Positions 12,461 through 25,290 of a stretch of DNA of 64,000 nt are shown here, in pieces (position 1 is the first letter of the stretch; each line of letters starts with the position of its first letter). Below the pieces are notes generated by a model, which was not told the DNA's origin, did not search any database, and saw only the letters and a list, made by a program, of their open reading frames with translations. Source of the DNA: Aphelocoma coerulescens. Taxonomy: Eukaryota > Chordata > Aves > Passeriformes > Corvidae. A program made the position numbers and the translations under genes. Where the stretch lies: positions 33,057,001 through 33,121,000 of the forward strand of contig NC_091020.1 in assembly GCF_041296385.1 (NCBI RefSeq). The letters run 5' to 3'.

Positions 12461-12554
12461 TTATTCTATTCTATTCTATTCTATTCTATTCTATTCTATT
12501 CTATTCTATTCTATTCTATTCTATTTTCTATTCTATTCTATTCTATTCTATTCT
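12461..12554. repeat. (ATTCT)n pentanucleotide microsatellite
   Basis: About 17 ATTCT units with one 2-bp insertion (TT) near 12526 that splits the array into roughly 12 and 5 units. The array runs into CACTGGAGAGG on the right. Confidence 0.97.
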
Positions 12555-14270
12555 CACTGGAGAGGTGCTGGTGACATATTTTTAACTGCAGCAGTGCATC
12601 TGATCTGCCCCCGTGCCTTTGTTACCTGGACAGACATATTCATGGGACATTACAGTCAGCAGCAATATGTATGAGCTTGGATTGCATTCAGCCTGGAAAC
12701 GACCCACACCATGAACTCTATCAGCAGTATATTTTCATACCTATCAGCCTTGGAGCTGTGAAAACAAGAGGGAATTCAGCAGCAGGGTGGTTTGTACCTG
12801 CATGGGTAAGAGAAGGATAGAAAATATTACCTGTTCCTTTCAGGGTTAGTCCTGTCCCTGCTCTCAGCCTTCCTCAGTCACCTCCCTTCCATGTCTTCCT
12901 CACACACAGATTGAGGATCTTTTTTAAAGTTGTTTGGGAGCTGTTTATGAGGATTGGGATTTTAGGAACATGTAGTTTGCTTGCAGTTATCCACGTGAAA
13001 GTGCAGAATTTGGCCATTGCAAGATTTTTCGATGGATGTGCTGTAACCAGGATCACACATTGTTCCCAGTACACCCTCAGCTCATCCACAAGCTGATGGC
13101 AGAAAGCAGATTTAACTGCCATGCACAATCCCAAAGCCTGTAGGGGATCAGGCAGTGTTAGAGTGTTTCTCTTTGATGCAAGTTTCAGGTACAAATCATA
13201 ATATTGGCAGGTGCAGCAAGTGACCCTCCCCTGGGTTTGCATGAAAGACTTGCAGGAAAATTTACTGAATCACAGCAAAGTTACCACCTTTGTTGTCATT
13301 AGGACCTCATCCACAGCCACTTCAACCTACTTTTCCCAAAGTGCTTTCCTGGATCATCAAATAACCAGCTGATTCTAAAATTCACACCAAAACGATGTTT
13401 CACCTCTCCTTCAGTCCTCCATTTTTCCTTTTCTGGTGTATAGCAATTTTTACCCCATTATTTCAAGGCTGCTTTCAATTGGGAAAAATTTCTTCTTAAT
13501 AAGGATTCAGCTAAAACCTCACATCTTAAATCTGAATGCCAAATGACAAATCTGGTGCTGTGATTCATTGGCACTGGGGGTGTTCATTTTACTTGGGGAG
13601 CTCATTTAGCTGAAGGCTCTGTGCTTATGTCCTGCTCAATGGCCTTTGGAGAAAGAGAATTTACTTTACTTGTCTACTTTGAAGATTTCTGCTAGAAATT
13701 TGGTAGTGTTTCATTTTCAGGTAGAAAAGCAAAGAACTACTCAGATATTCTCTTGAAGCTGTTCTGAAAAGTGGCTCATAATGACAGAATCATAAAGGTC
13801 ACACGCTATTTTCTTTCCATAAATCTGGCAGTGGAAATATTACAGGTTTTCCTGGTCTTTATCCTCTCTCTTGTTGCAGTGAGGGTGTGAGATGGGTTTG
13901 GCTCCTGGGAAGAAATAAAGTGCAGAGCACAGGGAGCTGCTGCACCTCCTTTTCATTAGAGACTGGGACTGGGAATAGCAACTGGTGGGAGAGAAGGCTC
14001 ATTCCAACACAGCTGGGTGAGGAGGATCCTCATAATTCATTGGAAAGGGCTCCTTAAACATCAAGGAACATGAAAGATGACAAACCCTTTGCAGCCAGGC
14101 AAACAAGGTGAACATAAAATTAGGTCTCGAATTTTTGGTCCTGAATTTTTGGTGCTGAAATTTATTTTCTACTGAAATAAACTGGAAGTTATAGAAGTGT
14201 GTGATCTGCTAAACCTGGGAAGTTCTAAGCAATACTCTTGGAGACACATAAAAACCAACAAAATGACTTT
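12555..14270. other. Unique non-coding sequence, no feature recognised
   Basis: The 122-codon minus-strand frame at 12874-13242 has no recognisable domain, and no splice or start context supports it. No repeat is identified. Confidence 0.5.
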
Positions 14271-14640
14271 CACAGAATCACAGAATGGTTTGGGTTGGAA
14301 GGGACATTAAAGATCATCCAGTCCCACCCCTGCCATGGGCAGGGACACCTTCCACTATCCCAGGTTGCTCCAAGCCCCGTCCAAGCTGGCTCTGGGCACT
14401 GCCAGGGATCCAGGGGCAGCCCCAGCTGCTCTGGGCACCCTGTGCCAGGGCCTGCCCACCCTCCCAGGGAACAATTCCTTCCCAATATCCCATCCATCCC
14501 TGCCCTCTGGCAGTGGGAAGCCATTCCCTGTGTCCTGTCCCTCCAGCCCTTGTCCAAAGCTCCTCTCCAGCTCTGTTGAAACCCCTTTAGGTGCTGGAAT
14601 ATGCTAAAAAGTCTCCCTGTATGGCTTCTGGATCAAACTG
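14271..14640 (-). mobile_element. CR1 LINE 3'-end fragment, longest copy here
   Basis: The plus strand starts with two CACAGAAT octamers (the reverse complement of the CR1 ATTCTGTG tail), then GGTTTGGGTTGGAAGGGACA and CCATGGGCAGGGACACCTTC. It extends through the long variant (GGATCCAGGGGCAGCCCCAG) to CCCCTTTAGGTGCTGGAATA and decays near 14640. The element is sense on the minus strand and 5'-truncated. No reverse transcriptase remains. Confidence 0.95.
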
Positions 14641-16340
14641 AGGTAAGCAACGAGTCCATCTCTGTCTTTTCATGGACTATGGCTTTTTTTGAAAAAATAA
14701 AGGAAAATGAACTTTGAAAATGCTGCTCTTGCTATCTGTCAAAAGGCCATATATAATCAGCCAGGCTCCTTGTTCTGGAATAATGTCTGTTTTTCCCTGG
14801 CTTCGAGACAGTTTATTAATAACAAGAGATGGTGTTTACAAGGGACTGAGCGTGGAACCAGGGTGGGGTTTAAATTTCGAACATGATAATGACCCCTCAG
14901 CAACTCCCAGCTTAGAGACCCAAACACAACACTCAGAGTGTCTTGTGCAGTCCAGGTTCGTGCCCTGCCCAGAGCAGCTCGGAGCAGCACTGGAGAGGAT
15001 GTCCATGGGTGGGAGGGGACAGCCCAGGAGGGTTGGTTGTTCTGCAAGAGCTGCTTGGGATTATTTCTCCAGACAGACAACTTCTAAATCTGGTGTTTGC
15101 CTGAGTGTTGAGACTACATTTGAGGCTGGTTGTGTTTATGTGAGTGAGTGTGAGCAAATGGCTTTTGGCAGGAGGACAAGCCCCCTTTGTCCCAGACACA
15201 AACCTGGCCAGAACCTGGGGTTTCTTCACACGTGCTTCATAGCCAAGACTGTGAAATCTGACAGATTTATAAATTTACTGGTCAGAGATGGAACTGGGTC
15301 AGTATTTAAAGGTAGTAAGTGAGATTGATCCTATAAAACACAGCATAGTTTGCATTTTTAGGACAAGATGACTTTTTTTTTAAGCTGTGGCCTTGTTACG
15401 AGTCAATTGAGCTTAGAATCCAGTTTATTCAAGTCCTTCTGTGGGGAGTCAACATCCATGCTGTTCATGTGGACAAAGAGCTGCATTAATGTGGAATCTG
15501 AATTGATATTTCTGGGACTGTGATATCTGATGTGACACACAAGCACGAATGGAGATCAGCATTTTGTTTTGGAGGAGTTGTCCTATTTTTGTCCATTGTT
15601 TTTGCTTTTTCTGTATTTCTCAGCTGTCGTGTTTGTGGGTTTTATATGTTTAAATTCTCTCATTTGCTTAAATTTATGTTCATACATATTTATATTTATG
15701 CTTTTTATATATATTTATTTGCTTGTACTTATATTTATGCCCAAGAATGCATAGGTTTGTAAAAGAGAACGTTTTTGACCCAACACAATAATGCCTACAA
15801 TTCACAGACCTCTCTGTAAAGAGGTATTTACTAATATGGGGCAGTACCTAAACACCTGGGGGAAAAAAATGATGTGTTAGAGTCATCCCAAGGGAATCAC
15901 ACTTATTTAATACCAACAGAGAATTTGGTCAATTTTTTTCACGGCTGTTTTTGAGCCAAAGAAAACATCCCAAAATGTTTGCTCATGGAAGAAGTCCAGG
16001 TGAACTGCACAATCTGTCTGAGGGTTTTTCTTGGTTTTGCTTTATGTTGTTGGGGATCAGTTACATCACCAGGTCACAGGACAGGCTTTAGTGGTGCTGT
16101 AGATCCAGTAAAACTCTGTTAAAATCCCTGTGAACTAAACATTTGCAACACAGCCAAAGATGTGTCTGGTTAGTATTATTTTTTTCAACTATTTCTCTGC
16201 ATTTGTGAAAATTAAACAATCCTTTAATATGAAATCATGGTTAAAACTTAATGAAATTGGTATGTATTACCCACGTTTCACCACTACAAGTCCATTCCTG
16301 ATAATGAACTACTAGAAAGTGTAAGACTCTTCTGTTGATT
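14641..16340. other. Unique sequence containing the longest open frame, not called as a gene
   Basis: Positions 14714-15322 are open for 202 codons on the plus strand with an ATG start. The translation has no domain, signal peptide or repeat pattern I recognise, and the opposite strand is open for about 100 codons in two frames. I see no upstream promoter or downstream AATAAA close enough to argue for a transcript. The AT-rich stretch 15660-15745 follows. Chance is the default explanation. Confidence 0.5.
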
Positions 16341-17010
16341 GTTTGTTGGCCTGGGGAACACAAGCAAGGTCAGCCTTAGCTCAATCCCCTGCACAATTAC
16401 CCCGCCTGGTGTCACTAATTGGCATTTTAATGAAGAGACCATGAGTAGGTTTTACTCCACGCCAAAGCTGGAAGCATGGTTTCATCAGAGATGGTGCCAC
16501 AGCGGTGCCCTTTCACATGCCAGCATTTCCTGCTTACCAAGGTAAAAACCAATTCCTGCACAATAATAATTTAAACCCTTCCAGTTTGTCTGTGGCTCTC
16601 ACTCTGACGGTGCAATGGGGCATTCATAAATGAGATTGAAGCAGTCAATGGCTTGCAGATCTCTCCCATTCCTTTGCACTGATATCCTGGAAATCTCGAA
16701 TTTATTTAAGGCAATTTCAGGGCTCGCTTGTAGAGTAGCTGGAAATGCTGCTGTGGCAAAACTGACAAATAGGTTACCCTGAGAATTTCCAGTTCTCTTC
16801 TGCTGCTGTTATTTCCTGTTGGGCTGAGACCTACAATCACTTGCCCATGTGAGTAACAAGCATCTTGCATATATTTACTCTCTTGGAAGCATTTGCAGTT
16901 TGAGTAAATCTGGAGTAACTGCAGCTCAGGCAGGATTTTTATTCTCTTTGCAGGGGAAGTGCTTAATTGTGGGCCTGAATCTGGGCCTTACAGTAGAAAC
17001 GATGTCTATA
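16341..17010. promoter_or_regulatory. Candidate conserved non-coding element
   Basis: Unique sequence with CACAATTACC near 16393, CACTAATTGGCATTTTAATG near 16412-16431, CATTCATAAATGAGATTGAA near 16621-16640 and TTTGCACTGATATCCTGG near 16674. No repeat or frame explains it. The mix of intact homeodomain and CCAAT-like cores resembles known vertebrate conserved elements; alignment is required. Confidence 0.35.
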
Positions 17011-20000
17011 TAGAGGAAATGCTGAGATGAGTAATAAAGAGCAATCTTCCTGTGAGTAAATAAAAATTACAAAAGGAAACAATAATCAATACATTTTACA
17101 GTTCAAGAGTTCAGCACATGCTGTTTCAGTGCAGTACAATGGATGGGCAGCCTCTGTGGATTATGAATTCCCACATTTATGTGGAAACAGAAGTAAATAA
17201 CTGAAACAAGAGTCATGTTGCAAGAATGTAAAACCAAGCTGGACTTAATGGTGTGCTATATTTAAAAGAGTGATGTGATCCAAGGAGTATTCACTTTATC
17301 TTTTCTTTCAAGCTTGGCTGCCTGCAACCTGCCAGGACCAGCTAATTCAAAAGAAAGCATTTTTCTCTATTTCAATCGCCAATAAAATGCAATATGCACT
17401 CCACTTTGTTGCCCTGAGTCCCAGAGCCTGGTGTTACCAAACATAAATGTGTTAATGATGTAAATAAACTGCTTTTCTCCTTTGAGCTGGAAGAGCCATT
17501 GCTTGGATCAGGTAGGGAAGAAGGGCAGGGCAATGCAGTGGTGCAAAACACTCTTGCAATTCTTGTTTTGGAGGGAACAGATGGCTGAAACCTTCTTACC
17601 ATCTTGTAAAACCTTTTCTCTTTATGAGTCAGGTGTAGAAAGACCATCAAAAGCCTGGTTTTAGATCACTTATTAAAAACCAGATTTTGTGCATATTTCA
17701 TCACCTCTCCTCCTTCCCTGCTTCTCCCTCTTCTCCTGCTGCTCAAGCTGCTGTTGCTGCAATTATCAACCAGGGACTGACCTCCAGCTTTGGTCCCTTC
17801 CATCTCTCCATCAGAAAAGTGACTTGATGAGGCCATCAGTGATTCCTCTAAGCAAGAATGATCTTGCAGAGGGTTTGAAATGGTTAATTGGCTTCCAGTC
17901 TTGCTGCCAAGAGATCTCTTGGGCTGGCAACATGCAAAGGGTCCACTCATCCCCAGGAGGAAAGCAGGGCAGGTTGGACCTCATGTCACCTGGGAATGGA
18001 GGGATGCAGGTGCCAGTTTCTCCCAGTGAGGAGCCAATGTTCAACAGCATTTTGGGCTGGAAAGGCTGGGCAGTAAGCCTGGCTTTTGTACTATCAAAAA
18101 TCTCATTAGCACAGGGTTGCAGGCACCTTGCAAGAGAAGAGGTGAAACCCTGGTTTGGTTAAAATGTTCCTGTTCTCAGGGATGGATCAGTTTTTGCTCT
18201 GGGAGATGGTCTGGTTCCAAAGTGAGGAGTCTCATGCATAATGTGGATTTTGATTTGATGAAACAGGTCCCATTTTCCAGGTTAGCACTTGTTTTATCCT
18301 AGAAAGGCTGTATCTCCTCATACATTAATGGTCTAGGCTTGTACATCATGTCCATGTGATAATGCAAAGCAGGACATTTTACATGAAAAAATTCTGACAT
18401 AGATGTACTTTGTAAAACCTATATTAAAAAAGCTGTAATTTAGAAAAATGGTTCTTGCAGTGTCATGATAAGAATGAACAATTTTGAATAAAAAAAAAAC
18501 CACAAAAAGGATAAATTTTGAGTGCTTGGCTTTGTCAGACAAATACTATCCTTATAATCTTCATCAAAATCAATCTTATAGAGATAGTAACAGTTGTGCC
18601 CTTGTTCTAATACAGCAGAGCCATTTTGTTAATTCCCCTGTATTTTGTGAGGTACATGGAAAATAAATTTTATGAGCAGGTGCTCCCTTACTTTATATGG
18701 GAAGTATTAAATTTGATACCACTTTCCTTTAATAAGCCCAGATAATGGCACAAAATCTGAATCTATTATCACAAGGAAGAAAGTAACAAGGACAGCAAAC
18801 GAAACAAATGTAATTTTTTCTTATTACAACACTCGTATTTCAAACTTGTGGAGCGTCTGTGCTTTACTTTGTAATAACTACTGTGACTGCATAATACGAG
18901 GATAGATATTGTTAAAAATAATAATAAAAAAAAATCACTGATAGCCTATTCAGGGCTGTGTCTTTGTGTTCTCATGGCAGCCCATCTCTTTGAGTAGGTT
19001 GAGTTGAACAACTACCCAGCAGGTGAAAAAAATATTCTGCTACCAGCATATTGCAATCTTTCATTAAATGGTTACCAAATAATCCTATGGAGTGGTGAGC
19101 CAGGAATGTGTTCCTACCTGCTGGCAGATATCTTTGCAAAGTGTGAGGCACCAGCATTGTGTGGATATAGAATGATGCTTTGCAATAAAACCCTGTGCAT
19201 TTCCTCGGGTTCCCTTTCTCCCCCAGCAGCTGTAACATGCCATGAAAATCAGCCAGCAGAACTAACACAAATGACATAATAAACATGCAGGCAATGATTT
19301 TTTTTTTCCCAGTGCATACAATATTAGCCATTAGCCTGCAAGCAATGCTGTTGCATTCATATTTAGGGTAATTTTCACACCAATATGGTAAATGCAAGCC
19401 AGATCTCTCACCAGAATGAAAGTGGTTTAATGGCTGAGTTCAGGCAAAGAAAAGAACTCTGACAATCATCACCAGATTTTGCTGTCAGGAGTGACATAAA
19501 TTTGTGTCCTATAATTTTTTTAATGGGAAATTAACAAAGCTCCTTCATCTGAAGTGAATGGAACTTACTTGAAATTAAAAATTAAATACAAGAGGTTTTG
19601 TGCATGAAATTTACTGATACATACCAGCAGTTTCTTCTCTGTAGTTCCAAGAGGTGCTATTTACTAAAGTCTTTCATTTTAATTTCCTAAGAAAAAAATC
19701 AATAAAAATGTTAACTCAAGTGATAAAAGGTACAGTTTGCTCCTGAGGTGCATAAGATTTGTGCCAAAGAGTCTGCAGAGCACCCTATAAAGTCCTTCTG
19801 TGCTGCTACTTTGTATCTTGATGGAGTGCAGTGCTTGACAAGGTTACTTGAGGTGATCCCAAATTCTCTCTCCTATACCCAGATAAACCCTCTTCAGCCA
19901 CACATCCCTGCTGGAAACTGGACTCCAAATCTTGGTGTGGTAACCCCACTCCTACTGTTCTGGTTGGGCTCTGGGATCAATCCCAGTTTAGCTGTGGCAA

Positions 20001-20970
20001 AAATGTTCATCTTTCTTTCCTAAATTTCACATCCACAAAGCTTCCACCACCCACTCTCTGCAGGACAGCAATGGGAAGCTGGATGCCCTGAAATGAGGAT
20101 GACATTGATACATTCAGCCATCCATCCAAACCCTCACAACCCAACTCTTTCCATACCTAGAAAGAACAAATCCATCAAGAAATATGGGCAACAGAGAAAA
20201 CAAAAGAAAAAAGAAAAAAGCCTTTGCTTAGAATTTGAACATAAAATTTTCCACATTAGGGGCTGAGTTATTACCTCTCAAAAAACCAGCATTCATAATG
20301 GAAATCCTGACAGAGCTGGGTGAGTGGCACAGCTATAATTAACTCTACATTCAGAGGCCTTTCATTAATATTTTAAGGATTTTTAAATTAAAATAATTGT
20401 ATTAGTTTATGGAAAGTACTCTCTCCCTCAAGTTGTCTCATACAACAAATACTCAAAATGCACTCTTATTTTCCTTTCTCTTGCTTTTTAATTCCCATCT
20501 GCAGAGCAGTTCTCATCTTTTTCTTCCTTTTCTTCCATTGCTAGATCCCCATAGTTTCTCCCCAGCCTCAAACATGAAGCTTTTGCCCTTGGATTTTGAG
20601 TATTTTCAAGTTTTGGAAGCTCTGTGGGGCAAACCCCCTATTTCTGTTCTCGGAGCTCAGAAGCTCAGCCTGGTTGTGCACAGCTGCCCTTCCATCCCTG
20701 CCTCCACCAACACGTGTCAGCTCTGCTCTGGGGGATTTCTGGGCAAAGAAATGTCTTGGATTTGCTCACAATGCTTGGAGAACCTTTATCCATGACAACT
20801 CTTTCCTTCTCAGTTCACTTGGTGGAGAAATAATAGGGTTTATGGGGTGTTGACTGGGTGGGATTTTCCAGGATGCTCTCAAACCTTGGAAAAAAACTCT
20901 CCTCCAGTCCTCTTTGGCAAGGCCTAAAGCTCAAGTGGCCCACTAGAGAAACAGATCTGCTAATGAGAGC
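17011..20970. other. Unique non-coding sequence, no feature recognised
   Basis: Multiple short frames on both strands (for example 17689-18162, 18972-19397, 20409-20795) overlap and have no known domains. Low-complexity purine runs occur near 20190-20220. Positions 18820-18960 are AT-rich with CpG-containing motifs and could be regulatory, but support is thin. Confidence 0.5.
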
Positions 20971-21143
20971 TGGCCCTGGCACAGAAAACTTGTGGTTGTC
21001 CCATCCTTGGGAGTGTCCAAGGCCAGGTTGGATGGGGCTTGGAGCAACCTGGGACAGTGGAAGGTGTCTCTGCCCATGGCAGGGGGTGGGGCTGGATGGG
21101 CTTTAAGGTCCTTTCCATTCCAAATCCTTCTATGATTTTATGA
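20971..21143 (+). mobile_element. CR1 LINE 3'-end fragment, internally deleted
   Basis: Sense-strand CR1: GTGTCCAAGGCCAGGTTGG, GGGGCTTGGAGCAACCTGGG and TTAAGGTCCTTTCCATTCC, then TTCTATGATTTTATG, which are degenerate tail octamers. Upstream, CTGGCACAGAAAACTTGTGG aligns with the CR1 CTGGCACAGGGTGCCCAGAG region only loosely, so part is deleted or decayed. Confidence 0.9.
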
Positions 21144-21439
21144 ACAGCAACTATTAAAAGATGTTGATTGTATTTTAAATAATCCTGAATATTTCCTACC
21201 CACCAGTCTATGAAAATCATTATTTTCAGCTTGAAGTTTGCCATTTTTACTAATTCAAATAAAACTGGAATTCAGAATATGCCCTTAATATTTCACTTAT
21301 AAACCAGAGCATATTGATCATGCTTGGTGCAGATGAAATAAGGTTTTCTGTGAGGAATGATAATTTGTTTTGGAAAGAAATGTTCATGCAGGCAGAGTCT
21401 TCAGCAAACTCTGCATTCGACTTTACAGTATATCACTAA

Positions 21440-22640
21440 AATGGTGCTAAAACAACATCACTGCTGACATGTAGGTGGGCAGGTGAAATGGTCACAGGCA
21501 CGTAATAAATTGTACCAGCATATAATAAACCTATTTCTCATGTACCTACAACCTGTATAACTTCCCATCCAGATAATACTTCAGTGCATGATAATTTATT
21601 GAGAGACTGCATTTCTCATACATGAAACGATTTGTACACAAGAAGAAGCCCAATGTGAATAATTTAACCAACCACTCTGAACTGAGAGAAAGCAGAGTCT
21701 GCAAAACAAATGAGACCCCATACAGATGCTTCTATTGACTTATACTTGAATTTCATCTTTATTTTATTTCAGCTCTACCTTGGGATTTTTTTTTTTCTGT
21801 AATCCTCTGTCCGGAATATGACACGGGTAACTTTTGAGCAGGCTCATCATTTGAATAATCAGCCATTTAGTGACATGTCTAGCTCTGTTTAATGACTGAA
21901 TCTGTAAAAGTATGACCTCAAGCACTGGTTAACTTTAAAATAGCTGTGCCCACTGCATGACATAGCCAACAGGAAGCCATTAGAGCTCCAGCAATTACCA
22001 TTTACATCCATCGACGAAGTCCCTATTTTATTTTAATCTGCTTAAGTACATTTTCTGCACGAGGTTAAAATATAAATCCCTTCTCCTGAACAAGACTGGT
22101 TTTCTGGCTGACTTGAGAGCACAATTTACAACTGATTTAATTTGTTCTTCACAAACATTCCTAATGACATTACCCTGGTGCATATACTGACTGCCTCCTC
22201 TTATTCCATTAACTCCCAAATCGGGTTTAAAGACCATATTGATGCTAGATGTTATTATGGGTGATTATCAAAACAACAGACAATGGGGCAAAGTGTTTAC
22301 TAACTGGTTTATATATAATTTCTGTAATAACTACAACAGATGGTAATGCTACAAACAATAAATCAAGCTTTTCACTGCTGAAATAAATTGGCAGCCTGCA
22401 GTACAGAAATGCTGTATGTAACTATATACAGATGCTTCAGTCATCAACTGTATTGTTCATCTTATTAGAAAATGGGTCTGTTACTGCTATTACAGGAAAT
22501 CTTTCCATTTGCAATTACAAATGTATATTTTCAATTGAAATTGGTTTTAACTGCCAAACTGGTTTAAGTATACTTTAACCTTTAATTACAAATAGAGTTA
22601 TCACGTACTGCCAAACTGGTTTGAGGCATTTGTTTGTGTC
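21440..22640. promoter_or_regulatory. Candidate conserved non-coding block
   Basis: Unique, AT-rich and motif-dense: CAGCAATTACCATTTACATC near 21992, GGGTGATTATC near 22259, TTTGCAATTACAAATG near 22508 and TTTAATTACAAATAG near 22580. A 16-nt exact direct repeat ACTGCCAAACTGGTTT occurs at 22550-22565 and 22607-22622. With AACTGGTT at 22302, this gives three Grainyhead-like half-palindromic sites in about 320 bp. Function is inferred from texture only. Confidence 0.38.
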
Positions 22641-24245
22641 TGTGGAAGTTCCACCTCAAATCAGGTTTCCACTCCCATAAATATATTTCTTCCCTTCAAG
22701 AATCCTTTGGCCAAAAGGCATTGGCAGTAACTTCAGGAGTTAATTCAATATTAGCAGCATAAAAGGATGTTTTATCCGACAGTGCTTAAAACAGCATCAA
22801 ACCTGCAATTAATTCCATTCACTTTGGTTTGTAGTAATTTATCAAAACATTTGCGTTCCTACGATGCCTTCTTTCTAGCTCCTTTCTGGGGAGCTCCCTC
22901 CATGTCTCTGTACTCATGTCACCATCTTCTGGTGTCTCCTGGGCTGCAGGGAGACACCTCCAGTGTCCTTGGGATGGAAGTTCTGGTCCTCAAATCTGGG
23001 AGGAAATGTTGAGGCAAGCTTGAGGGGTCTGCTGCAGGAACATTGGCCCAGTCAGAAATGAGAATTTTATTACAAATGAGAATTTCACTACAAGAATGGG
23101 TAGGATTTTTAGTGTCTTTCCCCATTTTATGGCTCCTCTGAATTGTTCTTTGCATAAAGGTAGGGCTGTGAAAAGAAGATGGAAAGAGTGAACACGTCAT
23201 GTTTTCCCAGGCAGGGTTGTAACTGTGAGCTGATTGAGAGCTGAGCCCTTCAGGTGCCTAATTCACACTGATTTTAATTGGACTTTAACACCACCCACTC
23301 CTGAGAGGGTGACTTAAAACACTCTAAGCATCTACCTACATATTTAGGGATTTATTTCTGTTTACAAGCATAGGTGCTGTCCTGTATTGATCACTCACAA
23401 ACTTTTGGTCTAGATTCTGCTCCCTGATCTCCAGTGTAGCTCCATGCAATGATCTCCAGACATCCCAGATTTGAATATTGGAGCTCTCATTAAAAAATCC
23501 TTTAAGAAATTGGGTCTTGAGGGTTATAGAAATGTGATGCATCTCAAAGAAACCTGAGGTTTCATGTCACAGAGAGATAAAAAGGTAAAAGCACCCCAAA
23601 AACTTGTGTGTATTGAACATTGTGCAAGAGGTGGGACACACAACAAGACACAATGTTCAAAATAAATAACGATTCAGGGATGACCTGTGACTGAAACATG
23701 TTTCTTTTTTCCCCAAATAACCACATAATAATTTCAAGGAGTGAATTAATCCACGAAAGTCATGCTTGTTTTATGAGCAATTTAATGACAAGAAGATAAT
23801 TGACATTTGAATTAACTTTTCAGGAGTAGTGAGAATAACATATTAGCTTTTCCACGTAATTTTTGGCCTACCTGTGATCTCACTGCTATCAGTTGTGTTG
23901 GCCTCAAGAGACATCTGCATAAAAGAAGTAAAAATGCCACTTCACTGGCTGATCTCTTTGTAAGTATGAACAGTTTTATTCCTAATTCTGATGGGGTGAG
24001 ATATAACTGAAGTGAACTGCCCCAGATCAGATTTGGTTGCTGACAGATAGTGAGTCCCTGAAATGAACTGTAAATACCTGTAATGTTTTTGGTAAATCCA
24101 TCTTTTAAGGTTGCTTTTGCCTGGGGCCTGCACAGTGGCCTGGCTGCTGGAGGTTGCTGCTGTTTGAAGAGGATTTTTGTGTGACAGCACAAAGTTATCT
24201 TTAGGATAACTCCACTGGAAAGCACAGAAGCACAGGATCATCTCC
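22641..24245. other. Unique non-coding sequence, no feature recognised
   Basis: No gene or repeat is identified. The minus-strand frame at 23812-24225 has no recognisable domain. Confidence 0.5.
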
Positions 24246-24426
24246 TAGAATCACAGAATGGTTTGGGTTGGAAGGGACCTTAAAGCCCATCCAGCCCCAC
24301 CCCTGCCATGGGCAAGGACACCTTCCACTGTCCCAGGTTGCTCCAAGCCCCATCCAACCTGGCCTTGGACACTTGCAGGGATGGAGCAGCCACAGCTTGT
24401 CTGGAAAACATGTTCCACCCTCTGAG
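24246..24426 (-). mobile_element. CR1 LINE 3'-end fragment, short variant
   Basis: Begins with TAGAATCACAGAATGG, followed by GTTTGGGTTGGAAGGGACCT and CCATGGGCAAGGACACCTTC. After GGCCTTGGACACTTGCAGGG it continues ATGGAGCAGCCACAGCTTGT rather than the ATCCAGGGGCAGCC form of most copies here. It decays after TGTTCCACCCTCTGAG. The element is sense on the minus strand. Confidence 0.92.
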
Positions 24427-24499
24427 ATTCAAAGACCCAGCACAGCCCCCTCCCTCTGCCCTTGGTTCTGTGCATGTGAGCTCAGCGCTGCGCCAGCCC

Positions 24500-25290
24500 G
24501 AGTGATGCAAATTATATCTGCTGTATAGAATAAAGATTAAAAACTGCATTCCCGGCCTTATAAAGTTCTTTAATTAGAATCCTGCAAAGGATTAGCAATC
24601 TGATTATTTGCTAATTGCTTTTCCATATTTTTTCAGGGCCTCACAAAGCATTGGGGATACCAAAGAGCAAACAGTGCTTTAAGGGCACAGTACAATGTGA
24701 CAACAGTGATAGATATGCTAATTTCTTCATTCACTCCACTTCACTTCTTTTATTCTTTCCAATTAAAGCAAATGCTACTGAAACTGTAATTAAGCTAGTG
24801 CCGTAGCCCTGATTGCCTGCTGTTTTAATGAAACCCTATTGATTTTTCTTTTATTTCTAATGGCCACACATTGCGTTCGATGGTCAAACACATGGATGTT
24901 ACAATGCACGGCCAAACTTAATTTTTGTTCTCTAAAAGGGTGGCCTTATCAGGGAGAATATCAAACGAGCTATTTGTGTGAGGTCTCTATAGTTTTTCCT
25001 CTATCTGCCTGAAGAGATGTACTCTGAGCAAACATATTACCATTAAAAAGAAATGAGTTACATTTTGTGGAGAATAAAAATTGCTATTAGTCTCCTGTAG
25101 TTGCCATAAGTTGCTCACACACATTTAGCATATTCATGATTCCCAGAATACTTTTAAGCTTTATTATTTTTTATAAAAAAACCTGTCTGGGAGAGATCAT
25201 GGGGAACATTATATTCACTCCTCTAGATATAATAAATCACACCAGCAATTTAAGATATAACAGGTTATGAGGACCTTCTGATTTGTTGAT
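24500..25290. promoter_or_regulatory. Candidate conserved non-coding element with octamer
   Basis: Starts just after a CR1 copy. It contains a perfect POU octamer ATGCAAAT (24505-24512), CTTTAATTAGAATCC, GGATTAGCAATCTGATTATT, TGCTAATTGC and later AAACTGTAATTAAGC. Rare CpGs persist at TGCGTTCGATGG near 24872, which is unusual in a CpG-depleted background and consistent with constraint. No frame or repeat explains the block. Confidence 0.42.

Noticed and set aside
14238..14607. Three overlapping frames with similar proline- and glycine-rich translations recurring at 10.3, 26.4 and 48.4 kb
   Set aside because: The shared protein-like sequence is an antisense or out-of-frame translation of the CR1 3' end, not a gene family.
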